NCBI RefSeq assembly: GCF_009363095.1
Contig: NZ_CP045295.1
Location: forward strand, 6,463,963 to 6,527,962
Length of the DNA stretch: 64,000 nucleotides
Direction of reading: 5' to 3'
From: Paenibacillus cellulositrophicus
GTDB lineage: Bacteria; Bacillota; Bacilli; Paenibacillales; Paenibacillaceae
A program made the translations under genes and the position numbers. Positions 17,301 through 24,856 of the stretch are shown here, piece by piece. Every line of letters begins with the position of its first letter. Position 1 is the stretch's first letter. The notes below the pieces were generated by a model that was not told the origin of the DNA, ran no database searches, and was given only the letters and a program-made list of their open reading frames with translations.

Positions 17301-19795
17301 TGTTGACGAATGTGCCGCATGATTATGTCATGATATCTTCGGGTCTCGGCGAAGCCGTGCCGCTCAATATCGTGCTGCTGCCGATTATATTCGAGGAGCA
17401 TGTGCTTGGCGTGCTGGAGCTGGCGTCCTTCCGGGCGTTTACCGAGATCGATCTGGCTTTCCTGGATCAACTGACCGAATCGATCGGCATCGTCGTGAAC
17501 ACGATGCAGGCCAACCGCCGGACGGAGGAGCTGCTCATGCAGTCGCAGTCCTTGACGGAGGAGCTGCAGAAGCAGCAGATGGAGCTTCAGCATACGAATG
17601 AGGAGCTGGAGGACAAGGCGAAGCTGCTCGTCCTGCAAAAGGCCGAGGTCGAGAGCAAAAACCAGGAGGTCGAGGTTGCGAAGCAGTTCCTGGAGGAGAA
17701 GGCGGAGCAGCTTGCGCTGACCTCACGCTACAAATCGGAGTTTTTGGCCAATATGTCGCATGAATTAAGAACACCGCTCAATTCTCTCCTCCTACTTGCC
17801 GAACAACTTGCGGATAACCCGGATGAGAATTTGAGCGAACATCAGGTCAAATTCGCCAAAACGATCCAGGATTCGGGTCTGGAGCTGCTGAACCTGATCA
17901 ATGAAATTTTGGATCTGTCCAAAATTGAATCAGGCACCGTAACGCCGGACTTCAGCGAAGTGTCCCTCAAAGCGCTGACGGACAGCCTCGACCGGTCATT
18001 CCGCCCGATGGTGGATAACAGCCTGCTTGAGTTCAGCATCAAGGTGGACCCGAACGTGCCGGATACGGTGGTTACCGATCAGAAGCGGCTGCAGCAGGTG
18101 CTCAAAAACCTCCTGTCGAACGCCTTTAAGTTCACGGAGAAGGGCCAGGTTACTTTGGCCCTGCGGCGGGCCAGCGAAGGCTGGAGCAGGGATAACGAGT
18201 CGCTGAACCAAGCGCCGAACGTGCTGTGCTTCTCGGTCAGCGACACCGGAATCGGCATTCCGGAGGACAAGCAGCAGATCATTTTCGAGGCGTTCCAGCA
18301 GGCGGACGGCAGCACGAACCGGGTGTATGGCGGCACGGGGCTCGGATTGGCCATTTCCCGTGAGATCGCCCAATTGCTTGGCGGGGAACTGACGCTTTAC
18401 AGCGTCGTCGGCAAAGGCAGTATTTTCAACCTCTACCTGCCGGTCGACACTGAAATGGGGCCGCAGGAGGAAACGCCGAAATACGTGCCGGAAATCATCG
18501 ATGTCACGCCGCCGGAGCAGAAGCTGACCTTCAGCCGCAGGGCGGATGACGTGAACGACGACCGGGAGCGGATCGAGCCGGGAGATCGCGTCTTTCTCAT
18601 CATTGAAGACGACGTGAAGTTTAACGAAATCCTGCTGGAGCTGCTGCACCGGAAGAATATCAAGGCCGTCATCACGACAAAAGGATCCGGCGCACTCGAG
18701 CTGGCGAGAAAATACCAGCCGGAGGCGATTACGCTCGATCTGCGCCTCGGCGACATGGACGGCTGGATGGTCATTGAGCACTTGAAGAACGACTTGGCAA
18801 CCCGGCATATTCCGGTCTGCGTCATCACCGTCGAAGAGGATGAAGTTGAACTGCTCCGCAAGGGAGTCTATGAGTATGTTTGCAAGCCGGTCACCAACGA
18901 AGACCTAGAGAAGGCGCTGGATCAGCTGAGCCGGTTTGCCGCTGAACAAAGCCGCAGCCTGCTGCTGGCCGCAACGGAAGATGAGCGCTGCCAGGAATGG
19001 GCGGCTCTTCTGGGCAGCGAGGACGTGCGGATCATCATGACGCAGACCGCCCGGGAAGCGCTCGAGACCTTGAAGAATGAGCATTTTGACTGCGTGCTCG
19101 CGGATAACGATTTGGAGGATATGAACGTTCTGCAGTTCGTCCGGGAAATGCAGAAAAATCCAAAGAACAAGCACACGCCATTGGTCTTGAACCGGAGCGT
19201 CAAATGGAACCATGACCAAGAGGAGGAACTGGAAGAGCTGACCAAATCCGCGGTCATCAAAGAGGTCAAGACGCCGGCCCAGATGATCGACGAGACGAGC
19301 CTGTTCCTGCACCGCAAGCCGGATGACCTGACAGAACAGGCGGGAGAGCTTGTGCGCAAGCTGTATCAATCCGACGAGATGATTCAGTATAAAAAGGTTC
19401 TGGTAGTGGACGACGACATCCGCAACATTTTTGCCTTGACTACCATCCTGGAGCGTCATCAGATGATGGTCGTTCCTGCCGAAAACGGTCACGAGGCCAT
19501 TCAAATTCTGGAGCAGACGCCGGATATCGAGATTGTGCTGATGGACATCATGATGCCGGTCATGGACGGCTACGAAACGACTCGGGCGATCCGCAGCAAG
19601 CCGCTGTTCAAAGATCTCCCGATCATTGCTCTGACCGCCAAGGCGATGAAAGGCGACCGGGAGGAATGCCTGGAAGCCGGAGCATCCGACTACATTACCA
19701 AGCCGGTGAACAGCGCGCAGCTGTTGTCGATGATCCGCAGCTGGCTCGGAACGACGGCACCTGAGGAAGATGCCGGGCCGGACCAGGAGGAGTAG
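14330..19795 (+). CDS. Soluble poly-HAMP hybrid histidine kinase with GAF and three receiver domains
   Basis: 1,821 residues from the ATG at 14330 (GAGAGAGGG upstream). No membrane helix is visible. Residues about 20-900 are a chain of HAMP-like units: ten GDL-type units (KGDLSKKIT...GEILELKNTINTM) alternating with nine EVGTEGKLGGQA units. The ~92-residue pair repeats with high identity. A GAF domain (about 915-1060), a coiled coil, HisKA (NMSHELRTPLN, H1144) and HATPase (DTGIGIP, GGTGLGLAIS) follow. Receivers are REC1 (D1470), a degenerate REC2 (D1592 in VLADNDLED) and REC3 (D1739 in LMDIMMPVMDGYE). The layout recalls group III fungal osmosensor kinases (Nik1/Os-1). Signal and partner are unknown. 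Confidence 0.95.
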   Translation: MSDQHLKPDSQESQVQSKELLDALMAFKKGDFTYRMPYDQTGIAGKIADTFNEIMEMQESLVSEIDTVARVVGKEGKLSRRFSHKNTGGSWEAAVESLNGLVSDLIQPTSEMVRVINAVAQGDLRQKVDLEFEGRPLTGEFKKSANNINKMVNQLSKFASEVTRVAKEVGTEGILGGQADVEGVSGTWKDLTDSVNGMAANLTSQVRSIAEVTTAVAKGDLTKQITVNASGEILELKNTINTMVEQLSTFASEVTRMAREVGTEGKLGGQANVKGVSGTWRDLTESVNDMATNLTDQVRNIAVVTTAVANGDLSKKITANVQGEILELKNTINTMVDQLSMFASEVTKIAREVGTEGILGGQAEVSGVAGTWRDLTESVNSMASNLTNQVRNIAEVTTAVAKGDLSKHITVNAKGEILELKNTINTMVDQLSTFASEVTRVAREVGTLGMLGGQAQVKGVAGTWRDLTENVNYMASNLTNQVRNIAVVTTAVANGDLSKKITADVQGEILELKNTINTMVDQLSTFASEVTRVAREVGTEGKLGGQAEVRGVGGTWKDLTEGVNNMARNLTNQVRNIAEVTTAVAKGDLSKKITVDVKGELLELKNTMNTMVDQLSNFASEVTRVASEVGTEGKLGAQANVKDVSGTWKDLTDTVNNMTRNLTIQMRNIAGVTTAVANGDLSKKITVDVSGELLELKNTVNTMVDQLNSFASEVTRVAREVGTDGKLGGQAQVSGVGGIWKDLTDNVNIMANNLTDQVRGIAKVVTAVANGNLKQKLNVDAKGEIAELADTINNMTETLDTFADQVITVAREVGAEGKLGGQASVPGAAGTWRDLTDNVNYMASTLTTQVRAITNVATAVAKGDLSRTIDVAAAGEVAALKDNVNEMIRNLKETTRINTEQDWLKTNLAKFSRLLQGQRDLYAISRMILSELAPLVSMQHGVFYINEPENDEPVLTLFASYAYQNRKHLSNRFHAGEGLVGQCLVEKQRILLTNVPHDYVMISSGLGEAVPLNIVLLPIIFEEHVLGVLELASFRAFTEIDLAFLDQLTESIGIVVNTMQANRRTEELLMQSQSLTEELQKQQMELQHTNEELEDKAKLLVLQKAEVESKNQEVEVAKQFLEEKAEQLALTSRYKSEFLANMSHELRTPLNSLLLLAEQLADNPDENLSEHQVKFAKTIQDSGLELLNLINEILDLSKIESGTVTPDFSEVSLKALTDSLDRSFRPMVDNSLLEFSIKVDPNVPDTVVTDQKRLQQVLKNLLSNAFKFTEKGQVTLALRRASEGWSRDNESLNQAPNVLCFSVSDTGIGIPEDKQQIIFEAFQQADGSTNRVYGGTGLGLAISREIAQLLGGELTLYSVVGKGSIFNLYLPVDTEMGPQEETPKYVPEIIDVTPPEQKLTFSRRADDVNDDRERIEPGDRVFLIIEDDVKFNEILLELLHRKNIKAVITTKGSGALELARKYQPEAITLDLRLGDMDGWMVIEHLKNDLATRHIPVCVITVEEDEVELLRKGVYEYVCKPVTNEDLEKALDQLSRFAAEQSRSLLLAATEDERCQEWAALLGSEDVRIIMTQTAREALETLKNEHFDCVLADNDLEDMNVLQFVREMQKNPKNKHTPLVLNRSVKWNHDQEEELEELTKSAVIKEVKTPAQMIDETSLFLHRKPDDLTEQAGELVRKLYQSDEMIQYKKVLVVDDDIRNIFALTTILERHQMMVVPAENGHEAIQILEQTPDIEIVLMDIMMPVMDGYETTRAIRSKPLFKDLPIIALTAKAMKGDREECLEAGASDYITKPVNSAQLLSMIRSWLGTTAPEEDAGPDQEE
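14690..17010 (+). repeat. Tandem 276-bp coding repeats (HAMP pairs)
   Basis: About eight and a half in-frame units with a 276-bp period within the kinase gene. Middle units are nearly identical at the protein level (AVANGDLSKKIT, NTINTMVDQLS, ASEVTRVAREVGTEG), while the first and last are more diverged. The repeats create long open frames on the opposite strand that are not genes. Such arrays can gain or lose units by recombination. Confidence 0.9.
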
Positions 19796-19810
19796 AAGGA
19801 ACGGACATTT

Positions 19811-19855
19811 AGAGATGTTTCCCGCTGTTTGTGGTGGGAGGCATCTCTTTTTCTA
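19811..19855 (+). terminator. Intrinsic terminator after the poly-HAMP kinase
   Basis: AGAGATG-N3-CCC pairs with GGG-N3-CATCTCT, followed by TTTTTC. It starts 15 bp past the stop codon. The remaining sequence up to 20050 contains no gene that I can support. Confidence 0.8.
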
Positions 19856-20050
19856 TTCTCGGCAATGTCCCTATCACAATAAGCCACTGTTCTTTGATCC
19901 TGCTTGGCGGGGAGATCGTGATCTCCAGGGATGTTTTGCCTTTCGGCGGAATGGTTAGACTCTTTATAGACGGGCCGCGGCCGCTTCATCGGCATCAACA
20001 GCACCCGGAGATGAAGGCAATGACTACTACGCAGAAAGAAGGGCTTTTCA

Positions 20051-20389
20051 ATGAACGAATCTCTCAAATCCGTAACCGACTGGCTGAACGCGCATAAACA
20101 GCAGACCGTTATGATCCGCAAACAGGAGCTCGAGGACACCGACCAGACACGAATCACGCTGGAGGATGTGGAGTACAAGCCGAGCACACCGACGATTGAC
20201 GAATATACCGAAGGGGATTCGCTGATCCTCCACGGCAGCGGAGCTGTGGTGAACGAGCAGGGAGATATCCCACTTCCGCAGAGCACATACCAAATTTACG
20301 TTGACGGATTGAAGTACGCGGAAGTACAGGAGCAGCAGCTTTCCATGGAAACGGAACGGGCAAAATATGAAATTTTCATACAATCTTGA
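20051..20389 (+). CDS. Hypothetical protein, 112 residues
   Basis: Not recognised. The protein is hydrophilic with no signal peptide or membrane helix. It starts MNESLKSVTDWLNAHKQQTV and has a probable beta-rich middle (DSLILHGSGAVVNEQGDIPLP, TYQIYVDGLKYAEVQ). GAAAGAAGGG lies 9 nt before the ATG, which supports translation. It stands alone between the kinase terminator and the TetR promoter. Expression is plausible, but no function can be stated. Confidence 0.65.
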   Translation: MNESLKSVTDWLNAHKQQTVMIRKQELEDTDQTRITLEDVEYKPSTPTIDEYTEGDSLILHGSGAVVNEQGDIPLPQSTYQIYVDGLKYAEVQEQQLSMETERAKYEIFIQS

Positions 20390-20408
20390 AAAATTTCAAT
20401 AAGTATCT

Positions 20409-20473
20409 TTGCATATTCCAATAAATGTGGTAAAGTAAAAATGACCTTATGACTGAAATTGAAAATTGGTCAG
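20409..20473 (+). promoter_or_regulatory. Promoter and TetR operator copy 1
   Basis: TTGCAT (20409-20414), a 16-bp spacer and TAAAGT (20431-20436) form the promoter. Just downstream, 20450-20473 carries a 24-bp site whose reverse complement reads CTGACCAATT-N7-TCAGTCA. The same site recurs before the YhgE-like gene at 21237-21260, so this is very probably the operator of the TetR protein encoded next. Confidence 0.8.
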
Positions 20474-20537
20474 TTTTTGCTGATACGCGTTTAGATGGGA
20501 GGAGAACATCATAGGATCGGTCGACCGGAAGAAACAG

Positions 20538-21092
20538 GTGCTGGGCGCGGCTGCCCAGTCCTTTTCCTTGTTCGGGTACAAGGCGACGACGATGGAGCAG
20601 GTAGCGAAGATCGCTAATGTGGGAAAAGGAACGATTTATACGTTTTTCGATACGAAGGAACAGCTGTTTGACGAAATTCTGCACGGCGTCATCTCCGAAA
20701 TGAAGACGATCATTGAGCGGGAAGTGGATCACCGGAAGCCGTTTTTCGACAACCTGTTCCGGGTTCTGGACTCCCTTCTGGAATTCCGGGGGGAGCATGA
20801 GCTACTGATCAAGCTCTCACAGGAGGTCAGAGACTTTGGGACGCCACAGTCCCAAGAGGCGATGAGCCGGGTGGAGGGTGTCATCCTCGGCTATATGGAG
20901 AAGGAAGTCCGGTTCGCGGTGGAGCAGCACGAAATCCGTGAATGCGATCCGTCCGTCGTCGCTTTCCTCATGCTGAAAATGTATGTCGCCTTGACGTCCG
21001 AATGGAACAAACAGCATCAAGAAACGTTAACCAAGGCGGAAATCAGACAGCACTTCCGGCTGTTTCTGGAAGAAGGGCTGTCTGTGAAATAA
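20538..21092 (+). CDS. TetR/AcrR family regulator (start codon unusual)
   Basis: At least 184 residues. The helix-turn-helix TTMEQVAKIANVGKGTIYTFFDTKEQLFDEIL is classic TetR. The GTG at 20538 would cut into the first helix. The frame extends upstream through SVDRKKQ to an ATA at 20511 (or ATC at 20508) that sits 3-6 nt after a strong GGGAGGAG, with no ATG, GTG or TTG there. The true start may therefore be a rare non-AUG codon. The matching 24-bp dyads before this gene and the YhgE-like transporter indicate autoregulation and control of the neighbour. Confidence 0.88.
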   Translation: MLGAAAQSFSLFGYKATTMEQVAKIANVGKGTIYTFFDTKEQLFDEILHGVISEMKTIIEREVDHRKPFFDNLFRVLDSLLEFRGEHELLIKLSQEVRDFGTPQSQEAMSRVEGVILGYMEKEVRFAVEQHEIRECDPSVVAFLMLKMYVALTSEWNKQHQETLTKAEIRQHFRLFLEEGLSVK

Positions 21093-21236
21093 CCGGGCAT
21101 GCGTTATATCCCTTTATAAGAGCAGGGACCGCTGCGGCCTTTATCAGGCGCCACGGCGAAGTACCCGAGTACGTCTCGGAGCAATGGCCCCACGATGTGG
21201 GGGCCATTTGTCCGGAGTATTTCCGTATGCGCAAAA

Positions 21237-21260
21237 CTGACCAATTGAAGAAATCAGTCA
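21237..21260 (+). promoter_or_regulatory. TetR operator copy 2, before the YhgE-like gene
   Basis: CTGACCAATT-N7-TCAGTCA is identical in both conserved arms to the site at 20450-20473 and is oppositely oriented. It lies 58 bp before the transporter ATG. A -10-like GATACT follows at 21263-21268, so a bound repressor would block the promoter. A stem (ATGGCCCC/GGGGCCAT, about 21184-21208) lies upstream without a T run. Confidence 0.75.
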
Positions 21261-21318
21261 ATGATACTCGGGAGTGTCTGAGTCATACTAAATAACGTAA
21301 AGGGGGAAGCCCGGAAAC

Positions 21319-23583
21319 ATGAAATCAATAGCCGTGTTTTTTAAAGATTTGGCGGCGGCCGTAAAAAATCCGAAAGTGCTCATTCCGGTCATTGCCGTCA
21401 TGTTTATTCCGATTTTGTACAGCGGCGTATATCTGGCGGCCTTTTGGGACCCCTACGGTCATCTGGACCAACTGCCGGTAGCGGTGGTCAACAAGGATAA
21501 GGGCGCCGAATTCAAAGGCAAGCAGCTCCACATCGGAGACGATTTAGTGGACGAACTGAAGAAAGGCAAGGACTTTGACTGGGAATTTGTCAGTGAAAAA
21601 GAAGCTGAGCAGGGAATCAAGGATAACCGTTATTATATGAAAATTACGATCCCCGAGGATTTTTCCAGCAAAGCGACGACGCTGATGGATGAAAATCCGC
21701 AGCCGGCCAGCATCGAATACGAGCCGAACGGAGACTACAACTTTGTGGCCTCCCAGATCGGCAATACGGCCGTAAAAGATATCAAGTCCAAAGTATCCGC
21801 GAAGGTAACGGAATCGTATACCGACAGCCTGCTGGACAATTTTACGGAGGTATCGGACGGTTTGGCCGAAGCCGGTGAAGGCGCGGGCAAGCTGCACAAC
21901 GGCACCAACGATCTGGATGAAGGAGCCGTCAAGCTGAAGGAGAACCTCGGCAAGCTGGCCGCAGGCACCCTGGAAGCGAAGGACGGCATGGGTCCGCTGG
22001 CCAAAGGGGCAAGCGACCTGACCAAAGGTGTAGGCGACCTGGAAGGCGGCGCCAAGAAGCTTGCCGGCGGGCTCAGCCAGCTGAGCAGCGCACAGGGTCA
22101 GCTGACCGCAGGGGCCGTGTCGGCCCAGAAGGGCGGCGAGCAGCTGTATCAAGGGCTGCAGTCCTCGCTCAAGGGCGCCCAAGACCTGAATTCCGGTCTG
22201 AAGAGCGCCGATGAGGGCGCAGCCGGACTGGAATCCGGCCTGAAGGCGTCGGAGAAGGGAAGCGCCGATCTGGCGAGCGGCCTTGAATCTTCCGCAGGCA
22301 GCGCTCAGAAGGTCGCCGACGGCGCCAAAGGCGTGGCCGACGGCCTGCAGCAGCTGGCCAAAGCGAGTCCTGAGCTCGCGGCAAACCCTGAGCTGCAGAA
22401 GCTCATCGCAGCCAGCCAGGCGGTAGCTGACGGCAGCGCCCAGCTCGCGCAGGGTCAGCAGCAGCTGCTCAGCGGGGCGAACTCGCTGAATGCCGGCCAG
22501 AAGAAGCTGGCTAGCGGCGCGGCCCAGCTGCATGCGGGCACGCAGCAGCTCACCGCAGGCAGCGGACAGCTCGTACAAGGCCAGCAGCAGCTCGTGGCCG
22601 GCGCATCCAAGCTGAATGCCGGCCAGCAGCAGCTAACGGCCGGCCTGCAAACGTTCGGCCAGAAGCTGTCCGAAGCGGCCGGCGGCAGCCAGAGCCTGGT
22701 GGGCGGCGCTCAGCAGCTCCTGGCAGGATCCAGCCAGCTGCAGGGCGGCGTGAACAAGCTGGCCAGCGGGCTCGGAACACTTGCCGACGGTTCGCAGCAG
22801 CTGAACAACGGCGCAGGTGACCTGAAGAGCGGCATCAGCAAGCTGGAGGACGGTTCGAAGGAGCTGCAGACGAAGCTGACAGACGCGGCGGATAAAACCT
22901 CCGAGCTCAAGAAGACCGATGCGCTTGTGGAAATGTTCGCTTCCCCGGTTGATACGAAGGAAATCGATGACCGCAAAGTGCCGAACTACGGCACAGGTCT
23001 GACGCCGTACTTCATGTCGCTCGGCCTGTTCGTCGGAGCGCTCATTTCGACGCTGGTCATTTCGCTCAAAGTAACGACGGTTCCTGGCGCTTCCGGCTTC
23101 AGCCGGTTTGTCAGCCGTTCGCTGTCCTTCGCGGGCATGAGCTTGTTCCAGTCCGTGGTCGCGGCAGCGATCATTCTGTACGGACTGGGGCTGGAGGTTC
23201 GAAGCGTACCACTCTTCTTCCTCTTCTCTTTTATTACGAGCTTGACGTTTATGTTTATCGTGCAGGCGTTCGTCACCTGGATGGATATGCCGGGACGCTT
23301 CCTGATCATCATCCTGCTGATTCTGCAGCTGGCAACCAGCGCCGGAACGTTCCCGCTGGAGCTGATTCCGGATTGGCTGAAGCCGCTGAATCCTTGGCTT
23401 CCGATGTCCCACAGCGTGCTCGGATACAAGGCGATTATTGCCAGCGGCGATTTCGATCTGGTGTGGAAGCAGGCAGGCATCCTGGGTATCGACGCCGTGA
23501 TTTTCCTTGCTTTGACCCTTGTCTACTTCCTGATCAAGGGCCGCAAGGCGAAGGAAGTTCCTGCAGAGCCGCAAACGGCTTAA
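21319..23583 (+). CDS. YhgE/Pip-type membrane protein (ABC-2-like transporter)
   Basis: 754 residues. There is one N-terminal helix (FIPILYSGVYLAAF near 30), then a long extracytoplasmic region rich in short Gly/Ala/Leu heptad-like repeats (LASGAAQLHAGTQQL, GANSLNAGQKKLASG, about 190-530). Five or six C-terminal helices follow, with the end of the ABC-2 type domain (LELIPDWLKPLNPWLPMSHSV). This is the layout of YhgE, the phage infection protein Pip and ESX-associated membrane proteins. In Gram-positives such proteins serve export or phage adsorption. The upstream TetR shares an operator with it, which suggests inducible expression. The exact substrate is unknown. Confidence 0.9.
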   Translation: MKSIAVFFKDLAAAVKNPKVLIPVIAVMFIPILYSGVYLAAFWDPYGHLDQLPVAVVNKDKGAEFKGKQLHIGDDLVDELKKGKDFDWEFVSEKEAEQGIKDNRYYMKITIPEDFSSKATTLMDENPQPASIEYEPNGDYNFVASQIGNTAVKDIKSKVSAKVTESYTDSLLDNFTEVSDGLAEAGEGAGKLHNGTNDLDEGAVKLKENLGKLAAGTLEAKDGMGPLAKGASDLTKGVGDLEGGAKKLAGGLSQLSSAQGQLTAGAVSAQKGGEQLYQGLQSSLKGAQDLNSGLKSADEGAAGLESGLKASEKGSADLASGLESSAGSAQKVADGAKGVADGLQQLAKASPELAANPELQKLIAASQAVADGSAQLAQGQQQLLSGANSLNAGQKKLASGAAQLHAGTQQLTAGSGQLVQGQQQLVAGASKLNAGQQQLTAGLQTFGQKLSEAAGGSQSLVGGAQQLLAGSSQLQGGVNKLASGLGTLADGSQQLNNGAGDLKSGISKLEDGSKELQTKLTDAADKTSELKKTDALVEMFASPVDTKEIDDRKVPNYGTGLTPYFMSLGLFVGALISTLVISLKVTTVPGASGFSRFVSRSLSFAGMSLFQSVVAAAIILYGLGLEVRSVPLFFLFSFITSLTFMFIVQAFVTWMDMPGRFLIIILLILQLATSAGTFPLELIPDWLKPLNPWLPMSHSVLGYKAIIASGDFDLVWKQAGILGIDAVIFLALTLVYFLIKGRKAKEVPAEPQTA

Positions 23584-23610
23584 TTGCACTCGCGATAACC
23601 ATCCATTCAC

Positions 23611-23653
23611 AGGAGTTCCGGTTCTTCCCATCGAAGGACCGGAGCTCCTTTTC
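23611..23653 (+). terminator. Intrinsic terminator after the YhgE-like gene
   Basis: AGGAGtTCCGGT-CTT pairs with AAG-ACCGGAgCTCCT around a short loop and is followed by TTTTC. It begins 28 bp after the stop. Confidence 0.85.
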
Positions 23654-23749
23654 GCCTTATTACGCATAAGATGAAACGGGTAGATTTCGGACATTGACGA
23701 TATTGGGTATAATAAGAAGATACAGACAGGAATGAGGGTAGATAAAAAA

Positions 23750-24496
23750 ATGATAATTCTGAAGACGAAAGACCAGATCAAGTACATGAAAGAAGCGGGC
23801 GAAATTTTGGCTGCCTGCCACCGTGAGATCCGCAAGATGATCGCTCCCGGCATCACCACTATAGAGATTGACCGTTTCGCAGAACAATTCATCCGCAAGC
23901 ATGGGGCTACACCCGAGCAGAAAGGATACAACGGTTTTCCTTATGCGACCTGCACTTCGGTAAACGACGTGATCTGCCATGGCTTCCCAGGCAAAACGGT
24001 GCTGAAGGACGGGGATATCATTACCGTGGATATGGTGGTCAACCTGAAAGGCTGGCTGGCCGACTCTGCATGGTCCTATCCGGTCGGAAACATTTCCGAG
24101 CAGGCGCAGCGCCTGCTGGACGTGACGCATGAATCCCTGTACAAAGGAATCGAGAAGGCGGTCATCGGCAACCGGATCGGCGACATCTCGCATGCGATCC
24201 AGGTTTATGCCGAAGGTGAAGGCTTCTCGGTCGTACGCGATTTCATCGGCCACGGCATCGGGGAGGAAATGCACGAAGCGCCGCAGGTTCCCCACTACGG
24301 ACCGGCGAATGTGGGTCCACGGCTGAAGGAAGGCATGGTGATTACGATCGAGCCGATGCTGAATACCGGTACTTACCGGAGCAAGATGGACAGCGACGGC
24401 TGGACGGCCAGAACGCTGGACGGCGGACTGTCGGCCCAGTACGAGCACACCCTCGCGATTACAGCGAACGGTCCGGAAATTTTGACAGCACAGTAA
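23750..24496 (+). CDS. map: Methionine aminopeptidase, type I
   Basis: 248 residues, very like B. subtilis MapA (KGYNGF, SVNDVICHGFPG, DSAWSYPVGNIS). All five metal ligands are present: D94, D105, H168, E201 and E232, plus H77 in the active site. The enzyme removes the initiator methionine from nascent proteins in the cytoplasm. MIILKTKDQIKYMKEAG matches the usual family start, so the ATG at 23750 is preferred to the one at 23732. GAGGG lies 11 nt upstream. It is monocistronic here and not in the ribosomal operon, so it may be an additional copy. Confidence 0.95.
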   Translation: MIILKTKDQIKYMKEAGEILAACHREIRKMIAPGITTIEIDRFAEQFIRKHGATPEQKGYNGFPYATCTSVNDVICHGFPGKTVLKDGDIITVDMVVNLKGWLADSAWSYPVGNISEQAQRLLDVTHESLYKGIEKAVIGNRIGDISHAIQVYAEGEGFSVVRDFIGHGIGEEMHEAPQVPHYGPANVGPRLKEGMVITIEPMLNTGTYRSKMDSDGWTARTLDGGLSAQYEHTLAITANGPEILTAQ

Positions 24497-24526
24497 TCGA
24501 ACTCCCCAGACGGCCTTCAGAAATAC

Positions 24527-24561
24527 AAAAAGAGAAGCATCCTTGTGGTGCTTCTCTTTGT
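24527..24561. terminator. Bidirectional intrinsic terminator
   Basis: AAAGAGAAGCA pairs with TGCTTCTCTTT around a short loop, between map (plus) and the small membrane protein gene (minus). Confidence 0.85.
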
Positions 24562-24577
24562 TCATGTGGAGCGCAAG

Positions 24578-24778
24578 CTATTTCAAATACACCGCAACGC
24601 AGATGATGATGGCCAGGACCACGGTCACCACGTACATGGAAGTCAGCTTGGACAAATTCTTCTTCGTACGATGCTCGTATTCCGGGTTACGCTTCTTATT
24701 TTCTGCGGAAAAACCGACCCAGAACGTCCCGACAGCAGCCAGCAGGGCGATGCCGATCACGACGATGTAAATCCACAT
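24578..24778 (-). CDS. Small two-helix membrane protein
   Basis: 66 residues from the ATG at 24778, which has GGAAGGTGA about 7 nt upstream. Helix 1 is about residues 3-22, a charged loop follows (SAENKKRNPEYEHRTKKNL), and helix 2 ends the protein (MYVVTVVLAIIICVAVYL). No known motif. It is the last gene after the germinant receptor operon on the same strand, with no terminator between, so it may be co-transcribed with it. Small accessory D-type proteins are known for some germinant receptors, but that comparison is only a suggestion. Confidence 0.7.
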   Translation of the reverse strand: MWIYIVVIGIALLAAVGTFWVGFSAENKKRNPEYEHRTKKNLSKLTSMYVVTVVLAIIICVAVYLK

Positions 24779-24856
24779 ATACAATCACCTTCCTTGATCC
24801 TTGGCTGTGCATGACAGGAACGCATTCTTTGCTTCATCATACCATGCTCCGGTGGA

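Noticed and set aside
15266..17638. A 790-residue open frame on the minus strand
   Set aside because: It lies opposite the repeated HAMP region and repeats with the same period. Its composition (His, Arg, Gln, Leu rich) and lack of a ribosome binding site mark it as a shadow of the real gene.
19831..20097. 88-residue plus-strand frame after the poly-HAMP kinase
   Set aside because: It starts inside the terminator loop and runs out of frame into the gene at 20051, with no ribosome binding site.
21544..23931. Long minus-strand frames (344 and 432 residues) opposite the YhgE-like gene
   Set aside because: They mirror the low-complexity Gly/Ala/Leu repeats of the plus-strand gene and have no family motif or translation signal.
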